A stretch of DNA of 64,000 nt from Lithospermum erythrorhizon. Its lineage: Eukaryota > Streptophyta > Magnoliopsida > Boraginales > Boraginaceae. Numbering within the stretch: position 1 is the stretch's first letter; every line of letters begins with the position of its first letter. The DNA is taken from assembly GCA_019722365.1 (NCBI GenBank), contig JADFUC010001729.1, positions 1-64,000 of the forward strand, given 5' to 3'. Both the position numbers and the translations under genes were made by a program. Shown piece by piece: positions 49,690 through 61,949 of this stretch. The notes below the pieces were generated by a model that saw only the letters and a program-made list of their open reading frames with translations, had not been told where the DNA came from and ran no database searches.

Positions 49690-50155
49690 TTAGTTATAGT
49701 TATAGTTGATGGCTAAAATTTGAGGCTCAATTACTTTTTATCGCTAGAGACATTTCAAGAAAGAAAATTGTTCATTCACTTTTGATAATCCTTTGTGAAA
49801 AACAAAAACTTCTGCTCCTTATTTCTCTATTTTTGAGGTAGACTAGTAGGTAAGAAGAATTCCATAGAATTTTTTACTTAATCTCGACTTATAGTTGATA
49901 TTTTAAAGGGTTCTAGTAAAACCTCGGAGGACTTGTTAAGCTGGGTGTGTGAACAATCTTAGAGGCGTTACGCTTTTGGATGCTCGTGAATGTAATGCCT
50001 TGATATTTCGTTGCTACTACTGCTATTTTATTAGAAGAGCAGTCTGCCAGATATTTTTAAATCTCTTTAATTATTGTTTATACAAGCCCAGTAGTGATCA
50101 TGGAATTCGTATCCAAATGGTATTGTTAGAATATTATTTATACGTTAAAAACAAT
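49690..50155 (+). repeat. Copia 5' LTR (approximate)
   Basis: Alignable with 60070-60530 through several blocks, ending at GAATATTATTTATAC, after which the two diverge. The boundaries are where similarity fades. No tRNA primer site is recognised just after it. The open frame at 49949-50173 lies inside and is not a gene. Confidence 0.6.
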
Positions 50156-50159
50156 AGCA

Positions 50160-51780
50160 ATGGCCTGGCTTGATTATTAGATTGTATTTATGTAGTGTGT
50201 GCTACAAAAATTTTGTAAAGTTCGAATATATGCTGCTATTTTGCTTTATGTTAATCTTTAAAATTGTTTATGCGTGAATGTCAATTAAATATGATTAACG
50301 ATTGATGATTTGAAATTAATAATATTGTAATATTAAAATAGTTTTTACGGTGAAATTGTTGTATCCAAAGGAGAATTATTTAATGAAGTCGAGAAAAACA
50401 TAAAAGTCGGATTCACAATACTATCGAGGTGGAACGTGTGAAAACACACGACACTTGCTTGAGTCGAGATAGTTTCGGTCTAGGGTTTCGAACCACGGGA
50501 TTCAAACCATATTAGAATTAGGAGTTTCGGCTCGGCCCGTTTATTGTTCGGTTGGACCTTTTCGGCTCGTTAAGATGTTCGGACATCGATTAAATTGATT
50601 TGAAATTAATTTCATCTTTGGATTAATTTATTCAATTTAATTAAATATTTCTGATTAAATTAAAATTTGTTTTAATATGTTAAAACGAATATAATCGGAA
50701 ATAGACATAATTTTTGAAAAATTATTTAATTAAGATATAAGTATAATATTATTTGATAATTAGATACTTTCATGCCCACATTGGCGTAAAATTTTTAAAA
50801 GTTAAAATTTTTAAATAAGCCGTGTTTATATTATTCGATAATTAAACAATAGTATATAATTCGATTGATGAATATGTACCTGTTCAATTAACTCATCCAT
50901 GCTATATATGTATAAATATAATTTAGATAATTAATTTATTCATGTATAATATATAATTAGATATATTGATGGATGTCATGAGATTTATGATATGACTTAC
51001 TTGTATTTTAGAAATATGGCCTGTATAGTTTTGCTTAAAAGATGAATGACCTGTGATGAATTATTATTTAATTATAAATAATTGTGAAGACCATACAAGA
51101 GAGTCGGGTTAACGGAAAAACTAGTTAAAAAGTAGTTAAGAACTAGGAGAATATGTTTTTAGGATTTTCATAAATGAGTAAATTACCAGTATATCTCGAA
51201 GTGTTATATTTAGTCTTAACGATTGATGTATTTATAAATTTAGCTTGATGAAATATGTCTTAGCATATTAAGTAGAGATATGACTAGCGTAACTAATTCA
51301 TACATTAAGTTAAGTAATATTGTCGGACGAACTACAAGTCGATTGAGGTTACTTAGGCTAGCGGACATGTTAGTATGACATACGTTACGTCTGCGGGATC
51401 TTTCCTCGATGGGAGAATGCCGAGCGATTCTGAGTCTAGACTAGGAGGCCCATTTCGTCGTTAAAGAGGTATGCGTCGGTGGTTTTGGTTACTTAGCGGT
51501 ACGCGATATTTGAAACGTCGGACCGTTGACAAGGAATTACATTTAATACGTCGTGTTGAACTTTTAGTGACGCCAGAACTCATTTTATCATAATTAATGT
51601 TTGATCACCTACCCATATGATGTTGAGGTTCGATCGTATGAGTCTTATTATACACTTGTGTTTTGAGATTGCTTAAAAGCACTAATGTTTATGTTCTTTT
51701 ATTTTGTATTAAAAGCCCATTTTATATAATAAAGCGGGTGTTATTAATACGTTTTACGTACCTTACGTAGTCAAAATGAC
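50160..51780 (+). other. Copia leader region
   Basis: A long AT-rich stretch between the 5' LTR and gag, with no open frame. A 6-bp-stem inverted repeat, CGTGTG-AAAA-CACACG, lies at 50435-50450. About 1.6 kb is long for a copia leader, so it may contain another old insertion. Confidence 0.35.
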
Positions 51781-52690
51781 ATCCAACACTAATAATTCAA
51801 AAACTCTCCGATCCGCGTGAAAAAATACAAAGTGAATGAAAAATTAAAATTCTAGATTGGGCTAGGAGCTTGAAATTGCGAAGTCAGAAAGGAGCCGAAT
51901 CGTGCTAACACAAAAGCTTCCTTGAAAATCTGAAAAAGGTATTGAGAAGCTTGGCTTTCTTACCAACAGCATAAGGGCGATGCTGCGATGTCGATGCCTA
52001 ATGCTATAAACGTGAAGCGAATCTTCAATTGATTAACGTCATGACTTTACAAGGCATTATCTGGTTGGAAAAGCTATTCCAAAAATGGAGTGCGCAATGA
52101 GGAGGTGAATCTTTTTGTTTATGCCCTCATTGATTGTGGCTGATATGAATAGCCTGTGAGCCCACGTAATAAAGATGATAGAGTAGTCGATAGGAACTGG
52201 CTAAATTTCGCTTCACTTTGTCTCGAGGGTGGCGGTAGGCACGTCATCCTTAAGTCGTTTCATTTCGTTCGGGCAACTTTGTGATGAACTTTAACATGCA
52301 TCGAGTTCCATAAGTGGATTATCGGAGGCTGCGTAGTATGATCGCAATCTTGAGCAAAACCTTAGTAAAAGCTAACTGCATTCGATGGTATAGAACAAGA
52401 ATAAGCTGAAAAGAAAACGACCATGGAGGGCTTATAAGACAACGTGACAACCTCAGAAGGCATCAAGAAGGATGCCAAGAAGGAATGAAAAATATAATAT
52501 TATTGTGGGGATATGGAAGCCGGCTGGAAGAGGAACTCGAAGTACTTGGCCAGAGAAAGAGAATGGAACTAGTACCATTCCGACTCCAAATATTTCACGT
52601 TATAACTTTCGAGAAACTTCTTACTACGATACATGGGTGTTGAACGCAGTTCGAGGTACTCATATTTGTCGAAATGTGCGACTTTTGTAG
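51781..52690 (+). pseudogene. Copia gag end and protease, broken
   Basis: A CCHC zinc-knuckle remnant reads YCGDMEAGWKRNSKYLA (about 52500-52555; family C.YCGK.GHWKRNC..YLA). It is followed at 52631-52690 by TWVLNAVRGTHICRNVRLL, which aligns with the copia protease start WVLDTGCGTHIC. The catalytic DTG reads NAV here, so the protease is dead as written. The region before 52470 (51.8-52.4 kb) is presumably gag but is broken into short pieces. Confidence 0.7.
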
Positions 52691-52789
52691 AATAGAGATA
52701 GCTAAGAGAAAGGCAGAAGTGGACTTGAAGATTAACCGGATCGAGAGTTGATCTTTGCCTGGTCTATAGAATTAGCATTTACCTATGGA

Positions 52790-53720
52790 TTTAAATCTTG
52801 TTTTTGAACAACGTTTACTTTGTCTTTGCTTTAAGGAGAAATATTATTTCCATTTCTCATTTGATTATGAATGGCTTTTCGATTTTTATAAATGGTGAAT
52901 GCTTTTTTATTTCTAGAAATGAGATGATTTATGGTACTGCTACGCTTGATAATGGTTTGTATGTGTTAGACACGAAATAAGAGACCTATAACGTGAATAT
53001 TCAAAGGAGGAATGAGTTGAATCCTACATACATGTGGCATTAGAGACTTGATCACATCCCGGTGTGGCTTAACGTAGAAAAGAAGCAGATGGAATTGCCG
53101 GTTGGATGAGTCGAATCATTCGACGCATCGAGTGCATACTTGATGGGCAAGATGACCAGGGTGCCTTTCAACGAACGGTGAAAGGCGGCAATTTGTTGGA
53201 AATCATACACACGATGAGCCATGAACCCGATAAACACCTTTACTGAGAGGTAGTTACTAAAGTACTTTATAACACTTGATGACTCTGACGGATATGGTTA
53301 CACCATGTATGTGTACCCAGATGAACTGCAGCTGCAAAGAGGTGGTTCTTTCATGCTTTTTGTAACCTTCAGCGATGACTACAGATATGGTTACATATGT
53401 ATGTGTACCGATGAACGCTTGCGAGGTGGTTACTCGTACTTTATAACCTTAGTGGTGACTACGGCCGGATATGGTTACATATACTATTTGAAGCGTAAGC
53501 ATGGAAACACTTTGAAATGATGAAGGTTTCGGAAGGAAGTTAAGAACCAACTCAACAAAACAATCAAGGTTCTCCGATCCGATAGAGGCGGAGAATACTT
53601 GAGCCATGACTTTGAATAAATATGCGAGAAAGAATCTCTGGAGGTATAATATACTTAGCTTCACTCTATTTGGAACACCTTGTATGATAGTGTATTTGAA
53701 AGGAGAAATCGAACCCTTTT
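52790..53720 (+). pseudogene. Copia GAG-pre-integrase and integrase, broken
   Basis: 52798-52980 reads NIISISHLIMNGFSIFINGE and ends NGLYVLDTK, typical of the linker between protease and integrase. NPTYMWH at about 53020 is the zinc-finger start (family NPTYLWHCRLGH). The integrase core follows: GGYSYFITL, YGYIYYLKRKH, then KVLRSDRGGEYLSHDFE at about 53560-53620, which carries the second catalytic Asp region, and ERRNRTLLDMIRSMM at about 53700-53745. Stops and frameshifts interrupt it, and a ~93-bp segment of the core is tandemly repeated. Confidence 0.8.
53246..53496 (+). repeat. ~93-bp tandem triplication within the integrase
   Basis: Three units, near 53246, 53338 and 53430, each contain GAGGTGGTT or its variant, then TTATAACCTT or a variant, then GATGACTAC..GATATGGTTACA. 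Family members have this segment once (RGGYSYFITF.DDYSRYGYIY). The last unit alone continues into the normal downstream sequence. Confidence 0.8.
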
Positions 53721-54289
53721 AGACATGATTCGATCGATGATGAATGCTTGACACTACCAACCAATCTGTAGAGGGGATATGCATTGCAAAATGTAACATA
53801 CACCAAAAAAAGTTCAACCAAAGTCGGCTCACCTTTCAAATAAAGTTATGGTTCAAGAAACCTCTGCAAGATGGCATATATGAGGATTTGGGGCGGTCTA
53901 TGTTGGCAAGGTTAACAGAACAAACTGACCCAAATTTGTCTACTTCATCAGGATACCCCTAAGGAAGCGTAGGATGACTATCGAGAGAAAGCGATAAATA
54001 AAATCACTTGTTGCTCGCGCGATGTCTTTACTTGAAAAAGAAATTCGTGACAAGCTGAATCGAGGGAAAATGATCTTGAACTAGTTTAAGAAGAGGAGGA
54101 GGTTGCCAACGCTTTCAGATCTCACCTCGGGAGATGCGGATCCCTCTTACATACAAGGGAGTTAAAGCGATCCATACGGAGAGCCGTGGGCCGAACTCAC
54201 AAAATTTCAGCAACCCCAGAGGCGATCGGTAGAACTTCGTCAAGAACTTGACGGATGGTAAGAAAAGTCTTCTTAGTTGAAAGTGGCGA

Positions 54290-55135
54290 GCCTTCTACCT
54301 ACGAAGAAGCAATGAAGGAAAGAGATGTTGATGAATGGCTTTTTAGCCAAAAAGCTGGAATCCGAAAATGGAAGCTTAATGTATCTTGAGAAGTATAGGC
54401 AGATTTGCAGGGTGCTGAAGACCATCGAGTGTAGCGGGTGTAAAAGCGCCAAGCTGGATAAGGACGGAGACGTTCATGTATACAAGGCTGAACTAGTAGC
54501 CAAAGGTTTCAAGCGATTCATGGAATGGAAGCTATGATGAAACACTTTTTCACCGATTATTAAGTTTAAATCGTTTGGATTCTCTTAGCCATTCTTTTGC
54601 ATATTACAATTACGAGGAAATAATAGGATGGATGTAAAAACATCATTCTGAATGGGAATCTAAGAAGAGGATATTATTACATGACAGCCTCCAGGGTTTC
54701 ACGTGTCGAAAAGGACCTAAAGTTTCTTATTCTGTGGTCCATTTATGGTGAAACTTGATCATCTGAAGTTGGAATCTTCATTTACCTTGAAGCAATCAAA
54801 GTTTTTGAATTTTCGAAGCTTGAAGAAATTCTTGTTGTGTATACCAAAGTTAGTGAGAGCCATATTACATTGTGGTCACATGTCTTGGCATTTTATCTTT
54901 AAATGTTAGAAAACGACATAAGCATGCTCAAATCGGTCCAAGCATGATTGTGCAATGTTTCTCCAATAAAGGACTTGGGAGAAGCCCGATATATTATTGG
55001 AAATCAAAATACATAGAAATGGATTCAAAGCTCATTGGACTGAGCAGAACACTTACATTGGTAAGTTTACTTAAGATTCCACATGGAAGACTCGAAGAGA
55101 GGAAGAAGGGTGTCTTTCCCATGAGACACTAGATT
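54290..55135 (+). pseudogene. Copia reverse transcriptase, broken
   Basis: Across frames: KDGDVHVYKAELVAKGFK (54463-54516; family G.V.RYKARLVAKGF.Q), then ILLAI, then YYNYEEI-like and DVK..., LNG.LEED-like, PPGF-like and KVS-like pieces (54580-54740), then IGLSRTLTL (about 55035) and a KKGVFPMRH end (family KKG.LP.RHG). These cover the fingers, palm and thumb of copia RT. Several stops and shifts make it inactive. The catalytic YVDD segment is not legible in the expected stretch near 54840-54960. Confidence 0.8.
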
Positions 55136-55289
55136 ATCTACCAGGAGTCATTACGATAGTCCCCATTCAAAGGCGAGATAGCAGCGCATAGTGGGTTCGT
55201 ATGCCTCGACCATAGGATCCATCATATGCGCCATCTTGTGTACCGCGACGAGGGCGTTTCTTGCGCTTTGAGTGTAGCGAGTCGTTCTG

Positions 55290-55740
55290 GTGTCGGTGAT
55301 CTTATTTTGGACAGCGGTAAAGACTATCCTTAGGTACTTAAGAAGAACTAAGGATGTATGTCTTTGTTGTGCGGAGGAAGATGAGTTGTTAGTCGAAGGC
55401 TACCGTGCCCGGTTCCAAACCGACAAAGATGATTGTAGATCTCGATGCGGTTATGTGTTTTTGCACGAATGGTAGAGCGGTGTCTTGGTATAATGTAGCG
55501 AGAGCCTTTGTGACCCATTCCAACAGAAGGCTGAGGTACATTGCGGCATCGGGCGCAAAGCTTGCCGGATCAGAAATTCGTGAGTGAGCAGGTGGTACCT
55601 GGCGTTGAGAATCATGAAAGCTGCTGTGTGACAGCAGCTGGTGTAATTGCTTTCGAAGCTAAGGAACCAAGGAAACGCATCAAGATCGAAACATGTACTT
55701 TCGAGGAAATACCGTCTAGATTCGAGACATAGCCAAAAAG
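55290..55740 (+). pseudogene. Copia RNase H, broken
   Basis: TAVKTILRYLRRTKDVCLCC (55310-55369), DELLVEGYRA, FQTDKDDCRSRCGYVF, AVSWYN, YIAAS (55537-55551) and AKEPRKRIK (about 55660) follow the copia RNase H order (AVK.ILRYL..T.D; GY.DA.F..D.DD..S..G..F...GGAVSW; EAEYIAAS; AKEPRSH..SKHI). In place of the first catalytic Asp region the sequence reads GYRAR. Two frame changes are present. Confidence 0.85.
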
Positions 55741-55744
55741 AAGG

Positions 55745-57300
55745 AGGCGTGATGGTATGTAAAAATAGACATAGAGCGATAATTTGAACCCATAGCTTGA
55801 ACCTATACAAAGATCAAACATGATAGCGCAATCTTTGGATTGAGAAATGTATGTAGTAGTGTTAGGTTGATGGGAAGCCGGGTTTTATTTATAATTGTTT
55901 CAATTGTGAAGACAATGTATGAATTTTTCGGCTTCTAAATTCATAGAATATATTTACCTTGTTTATATATTTATGCATATATATGCATACTTGATTGCCA
56001 AGCAATAAATTGATTCCACCCGACAATCTAAGTTTTCTAGCAGAGAGGTAACTTTGGGATATATGATCACGAACAAGAGATCCTACTGTCGAGCCTAGAA
56101 AGAGCGATGAATTGTTTGTCCCTGAATTAGGTGTTCAGCGATTGGAATCGAACGCGAAGCGACTGAGTAATGTAATTGGTTGTCGATCCATTTCTTGGAT
56201 CGAGGAAAGAATGCGCTCTGTCAATCACAGGATATGCATGTCGGAGCCGATTTTGAGTGTAGGGAATTTGGACATGACCACCGTGAGAAGCTTAGAGATA
56301 TCATATCGTGTCCTAGAAGAATTCTCCCTTGAGAACTTTTATGGTTAAATGGCGATTCTTAGACCTGAAGTGGCATGATTTCGTTTTACAAAAAGTAGTG
56401 TCTTTTAATCTTGTCAAAGCGTCTTTTTGTAAAAAGGAAGGCTATACTTGACTTTCTTGTGTTGGGTATGCTACAAATGTAAAGATGGAGAGTCACATGC
56501 ATCATAGGAGATTTGTACAAGCTGAATATGTCGGTAGTTTTTACGCAATCTTGGTGGATTAATTGCGTTGTGATGCCACGTCTCGGCTTGGTCTTTGGAT
56601 ATCGCGATGGTCGTGAAGCCGAGAGGAAACCCCATAGTTCTTGCGAGTTTGGTGACAATAATCTTACCTTAAGCTCATTTGTGAAAACCGGTATGAAGGA
56701 ATCATTGATACAAGTAATCGTCGAGGGCAAGTGGGGTGTTAGAAATATGAAATATTTGAAATCTTGCCCGTTGAACAATTAGATTATCTGACCGATTTGC
56801 TAAATTTACGTTTAGAGGTTCATATATCTTATCGATTATGTAGTAATGTTCGTATTAGGATACTCGAGATGACATTAGGGGTTATGATGACTTTGTCAGG
56901 GTCCTCTCATAATCAATGTACTAATATATAATGCTCGGTTAACATTATTTAGTACATGACTTTTGTCAATCGAGCCTAAGAGATTTTACAGCTTTACAAT
57001 GAAAGCGAGTCATAGCCATTTATAACTTTCGAGGTTTAAAATGGAGCCCATGTAAAACGTTGGGGCACAATTCCAATTGTGGAATTGTATGTTAAACTTA
57101 TTATAAGGAAGAAAGAAGCTTCGAGAATTTTCTTTTTGTAGAATCATTATTTGAATATTCTACTTAGCTTTTTATGTGCCTTTATTTTAGGAATAAGAAG
57201 TGAGAAAATTCTAGGACACTTCCTACTCAATATAGTCGACCAAAAGGAGTTGTAGGAGATGGAAATTCCGAAATTGTCCTAAAAGCATAATTCTAGAATG
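55745..57300 (+). other. Extra region between copia pol and the 3' LTR
   Basis: About 1.5 kb after RNase H with two short unrecognised frames (56112-56348 and 56513-56782). Most copia elements go from RNase H to the LTR within a few hundred bases. It could be an inserted fragment, a long 3' leader or a captured sequence. No envelope-like signal or transmembrane pattern was seen. Confidence 0.35.
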
Positions 57301-58599
57301 ATACTGTAATAACCCGCTCGTTAAAAAAAAATTTAAAATTTTCGGTCGGTGGGACCCCGATGATAGTATAAATAATGTGGGTGATAATATTTTTTTTCGG
57401 GGAATTTTTGAGCGAATTATATTTATAATTTATTAGTTTTGCTATGGAAAATTTTATCTTTGGTTGGGTTCGTTGAGATTTAAGTGCGATAAGCCAGGAG
57501 AAATTGAAAACTTGAAACGACGGTCTCGAGTCTTTTTAAAATATCATCCATACTTATCTTCCACATCATCTTGACCGCCCAATCTTCTTCTACTTCTCTC
57601 TTGTGTGGGCAGGATTCACCCTCCCCCTTGAAAAAATTTCTTCTTCCGTTTCTCAAATCGATTGTCATTTCCAGGCTTCAGATCGTTTGTAGAATATCGT
57701 TCTCCCACAATCCTTCTCTTGAGTTAAGGTATGAAAGTTCAAGTCTTTTGAGATATTTTCATGGGTTTGACATAGTTGACTTTTTCCATAATTCAATTTT
57801 TATGATGAATCTTAGTTGGTTACATGGGTTACGCCAGTGTATATAAGTGATGGTCATGATTTAGAGGTCGTTTGAGGGCGTTATGGTCGAGTTGACTTTC
57901 TAGGTTTGGTTGACTTTTTGGGGGTGATATTTTTTATAAGACTTTTTACATGTGTGGGAGTTTAATCGAGGACCTTATTGTAGTTGTTGTGATGTTAAAT
58001 TGGTTATTTAAAATTGATTAAAGGAGTTAAGGTTGAAAAAGTGTTAATTCAAGGATTGAGTTGTAATTGATATTTTGGAGTATAGGTTGTTAATTAGGGA
58101 CTTCTTTGATTAACTAGAATGACTTATAAGTTGATTTGTAATGATAAAGTAATAAGATGGAATTTAGCGGTCGATTTGGTTGTGTCCGATGGGATTATAA
58201 TTAGATAGTTTACCCGTCATGTTAGACCGTTTAATCATTCGATTAGAGTTGGTAATGTTTATTCTAGAGCGTAATTCTTGGTATTAGTTCACAGTATGCT
58301 TTAGATTGTTGTTAGGCCTTGACGCGGGAAGGGCACGTTCGTTATCGCGTTCTTCGTGAGGACTTTTGTGATAGCGGTAGAGGTGAGTAACATCTACGGA
58401 TGTTACTTTCACGTCTTTACTTTAAATTGTGTGAACATGTCATTGTGGTATGATTATGTGAGAATGATATACATGTAATTGTTGTATGATTTATGTGTGA
58501 TTCATTTGTGTGAGCCATGATATGATTATGTGATTATATTACGTAGTTGAAGATTGCTTGAGGTAAGTAATAGTTTGAGCTACATATTTAGATTTACGT

Positions 58600-58675
58600 G
58601 GCCTTGTCGACGCTTTGTTGTATTCTGTGGCCTTGTCGGCGCTTATGTTTTTCTGTGGCCTTGTCGGCGGTTGTG
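58600..58675 (+). repeat. Short tandem repeat, GTGGCCTTGTCGGCG type
   Basis: Three units of about 30 bp, each with GTGGCCTTGTCGRCGCTT or a close variant, inside the solo LTR. Related words occur in the other LTRs on the opposite strand (GACAAGGCC near 8081). Confidence 0.7.
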
Positions 58676-58844
58676 AGATGTTTAGCTGTGTGCTTGGAGA
58701 TTGTTTGGGAGTAGAGTGGAGATGATGGTTATTGAGAGGTGATGGTTAGAGATTATGTATGATTGATGACTTGAGTATTAGAGATACTTGACCCTAGGTA
58801 GGATAGTTATGGGTTAGGTAGCTCTTTAAGGCGTTGTTTACTCG

Positions 58845-59105
58845 ATTTTGCTCGTCGGTATAAAGCGTTATTTATCGACTTTACTCACGTCAGTATAAGC
58901 GTTAATGTATCAACTTATACGTCGGTACTATAAGCGTTGTGTACTCGACTTTTATCGTCGGTATAAGAAGGTTGTGTATCGGCTTTATACGTCGGTATAA
59001 GGCGTTGTGTATCAACTTTATACGTCGATTTTATAAGAGGCGTTGTTTATCGACTTTATACTTCGGTATATGGCGTTGGTTATCGACTTTACATAAGACA
59101 TAAGA
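58845..59105 (+). repeat. LTR minisatellite of hairpin units, third copy
   Basis: About eight units of roughly 33 bp, e.g. TATACGTCGGTATAAGGCGT. The unit retains TTATAC/GTATAA stems with a GTCG loop, unlike the ACTAA-type loops of the other two LTRs. Confidence 0.75.
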
Positions 59106-60069
59106 GTGTTGTAGATAAAGCTAGTTGAGCTTATGTGCATCGAGGATTAGAATCCGGATGGTATCTAGTTGATAGTGATTGATGACTAGAGTATAGTTTT
59201 GTTGAATTATACGTAATTTCATGTGGTTGGTGTGATTTTATTGATTGAGTTGTATTCATTATTGAGACCCTATATTCTATGTTATGCCATGTGATGTATG
59301 AAATTTTCTTTGTAAGTATAAATGGCTGACTAGGTAGTCGGTTATATATCACATGTAATAATGTAACGTGTTGACTCACATGTTAATTTGTTGTGTGGGT
59401 AGGCGTATGGTTTAAGTTTCACCCGGTGTTAAGTTTCGCTCAGAGCCGCACACACCCACTTTTTAGTTTTGGGCGGCATTTCATTTGTGCCAGGTTGACA
59501 GGCGGCTAGTTGAGCCAGGAGGCTATTGGAGAGTTTGTTCCGAGTGGCTAGGTGAAATCGGGTGAGAGGATCACTGTGATGCGATTTTGATGTGTTGTCG
59601 AAATGTTTTTGATTGTTGTACTTTATTTTCAAACTTTATTGCTTAATCGGCAATTGTCATTTTGTATTACGAGTACAATACTTACTCTCTTTTGTAGCAC
59701 TTGCTGACATTCCTTTTATTTGGGATATGTTGTATATATATATGGAGTTGGTTGGTTAGATATACTTTGATGGATTGTAAATTTTAAAGCTGTGTTTATT
59801 TTGGAAATATTATATGTGTCAGTTTTGAAGGAAGCAGTATTTTTTAAAGCTGAGTCGTCCATGGTTTGGTGATTACGGTGTTCAGGATTATAATGACTCA
59901 CATCGAGGCGGCCGACTGCAGGCGGGTAAGATTACATATTCTTATTCGCAGCTAAGCATTGCCTTAATTTAAGGGATAAGAAGTGAGAAGATTCGAGAAT
60001 CCTATGAGATTAATTTTAGTCGACCAAAAGGGATTCAAAGGAGGTAGTATTTTTGCTTAAAACTCTAAT

Positions 60070-60530
60070 ATTTTACTTATAGTTGATGAAAGCTTTAGGC
60101 CCAAGTGCCTATAAATGAGACACTTTCTTTCATAGGGAGAAGATTGCCCGTTCACTTTTTGATAGTCATTTTTGTGAAAAGCAAAAACTACTCGCTCTCT
60201 GCTTTTGGTTGACTAGTAGGTGGAAGAATTCCATATAATTTTTCTGCCCAACCTCGACTATAGTTCAATATTTTAAAGGGATTATAATAAAACTTCCGGA
60301 GGGACTTGTTCGCTCGTTGGTGCGGACAATCTTAGGGGCATTCTTCTTTTCTGGATGCTGGAAGTGGGGTCTTCGTCACTTGATATTCATTACTCTCTTT
60401 GCTATTTTTATTCCGGAAGAGCGGTACACGTATTTTCTGTCTCTTTAAATTATTATTTATACAACTAGTAGTGATCATAAAGGATTCATATCCACACATA
60501 TATTATTGTTAGAATATTATTTATACTTTA
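60070..60530 (+). repeat. Copia 3' LTR (approximate)
   Basis: Matches 49690-50155 through blocks such as GACTAGTAGGT, GAAGAATTCCAT, TATTTTAAAGGG and GTTAGAATATTATTTATAC. The preceding 130 bp (59940-60065) duplicates sequence at 57150-57300 on the other side of the solo LTR. Confidence 0.6.
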
Positions 60531-60929
60531 GAAACTTGACAACTTTTATACTACAAAGGCGACAAAAGGGCGAGAAATGGTTGGATGAGTGTTTTGCAAA
60601 TTCTGGTTGAGCAAAAAGACAAAAAACGATAAATTCGTTGTATTTTGTCTTCGTATTCAATAGAAAAAATTACAACATGAATAAGTTTCATATCTTGTAA
60701 ACATAAAATCATAGGAAATAGAAGATTTTTGCAATTAATCTCAAACATTGTCATATGTCATCATTGTTGGTTTGCAATTAATATTTTTTACCTATAAATA
60801 AATATAATTAAGTTTTTTTACATGGTTTATACGACAAAACAAAACGAAATATGATTAATTAAGCATTTATAGAAGTAAAAAACTATTGAAAGACTAATAG
60901 TAGCTTGAGACAAGTATTATTATTTAAAG

Positions 60930-61700
60930 GGCAAAAAAATGACAACTCGTCTTATTTTTTTGTCTTATATTAATAATCATTTTGTCATTTTAGATGCGTA
61001 TAAAGGAAGTTTGATAAAAGATTCATAAATGCGTATCACGTATTCCAAAAAGAGTTGATAATGAATTTGTAATAATTACTTTGATCATTTTTTATAAGTG
61101 ACTCAGCAATCACATCAGGAGGTGTTTAACATGGTCATTGTGAAATAGTAATAAAATATTATATAACGAAACAAAGGCGAAAAAAGACAAATTAACATCT
61201 TTATCGCTTTTTAGATGCGTATGTTTAGAACAAGAATGACAAAATGCTTAAATTTTTTTCGTCTTATATGTTTGACAATGACTTACTCTATTTTATTAGT
61301 TTGAGCGGTAGTAATCAATTTGAATACATTCAAAAACTATTCATAAATACTTTCATATGATGTTAGTTCTTTTTGAATTTAATACGATTCATCTGATACG
61401 TCGTTATATGAGTTGATATTGTCTTAGTAATGAGTTCTAATCAACTATGTCTCACATTTGTCATAAATGCATATCACATATTTAAAAAAAATTGATAATG
61501 AATTTGTAATGGTAGTTTGATCATTTTTTGTATAAGTGACCGGCAATCCACGTCAAATTGTTTAACATATTCATTCTTGAAAAAGTAATAAAATATTATA
61601 CTATTTCAAGAAACAAAACTGAAAAAGACAAAATTCACATATTTGTCGTTTTAGATGCTTATATTAGAACGAAAGAACTACGAGTTTGAAATCATTTGAA
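60930..61700 (+). repeat. ~445-bp tandem duplication
   Basis: ATAAATGCGTATCACGTATT, then TTGATAATGAATTTGTAAT, GATCATTTTTT, GTTTAACAT and AGTAATAAAATATTATA, at 61024-61160, recurs in the same order at 61463-61600. A third partial copy of the GTC.TTTTAGATGCGTAT block lies near 60985. Confidence 0.75.
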
Positions 61701-61949
61701 TTTTTTGGATGGGAGGAACATGTAATTTTGAGAAAATGAAATTTTTAAATGTCGTAAGACAAAACGACGAGTTTGAAATTATTTTGAAATTTTTGGGTGG
61801 GAACTTATGAAATTTTTGGCGGAAAAATGAAATTTTTAAACATCAAATAAGACAAAGAACGACGAGATTTGAAAATTTGGAATTTAAGAATTAACCTGCC
61901 GTTTTCTATATATATAGAGAACTATTTCATGGCTACTTTTCTTTCTTTT

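Larger units (their letters stand above)
57305..59936 (+). mobile_element. Solo LTR of the gypsy chromovirus family
   Basis: Starts TGTAATAACCCGCTCG and ends near ATTACA. It aligns along its length with the reverse complement of 6858-9372 and 12877-15350, including the GGATTATAATGACTCAC block near its end and the hairpin minisatellite. No gypsy internal sequence flanks it, so it is a solo LTR, the usual product of LTR-LTR recombination. It is inserted in the copia element. Neighbouring 5-mers do not form an evident target duplication. Confidence 0.8.
49690..60530 (+). mobile_element. Decayed Ty1/copia retrotransposon with nested solo LTR
   Basis: Related ~460-bp LTRs at about 49690-50155 and 60070-60530 share TATAGTTGATG, ACTAGTAGGT.GAAGAATTCCAT, CAATCTTAG.GGC and GAATATTATTTATAC. 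Between them lie, in copia order, a zinc-knuckle gag end, protease remnant, GAG-pre-integrase, integrase, reverse transcriptase and RNase H, all on the plus strand and all broken. A 2.6-kb gypsy solo LTR (57305-59936) interrupts it near the 3' LTR. Without that insert the element is about 8 kb. Exact LTR ends and target duplication could not be set. Confidence 0.85.

Noticed and set aside
55451..55810. 119-codon minus-strand frame
   Set aside because: It is antisense to the copia RNase H region, which explains it.
55745..57300. Envelope-like gene of a copia element
   Set aside because: No signal peptide, transmembrane segment or coiled coil is visible and frames are short.
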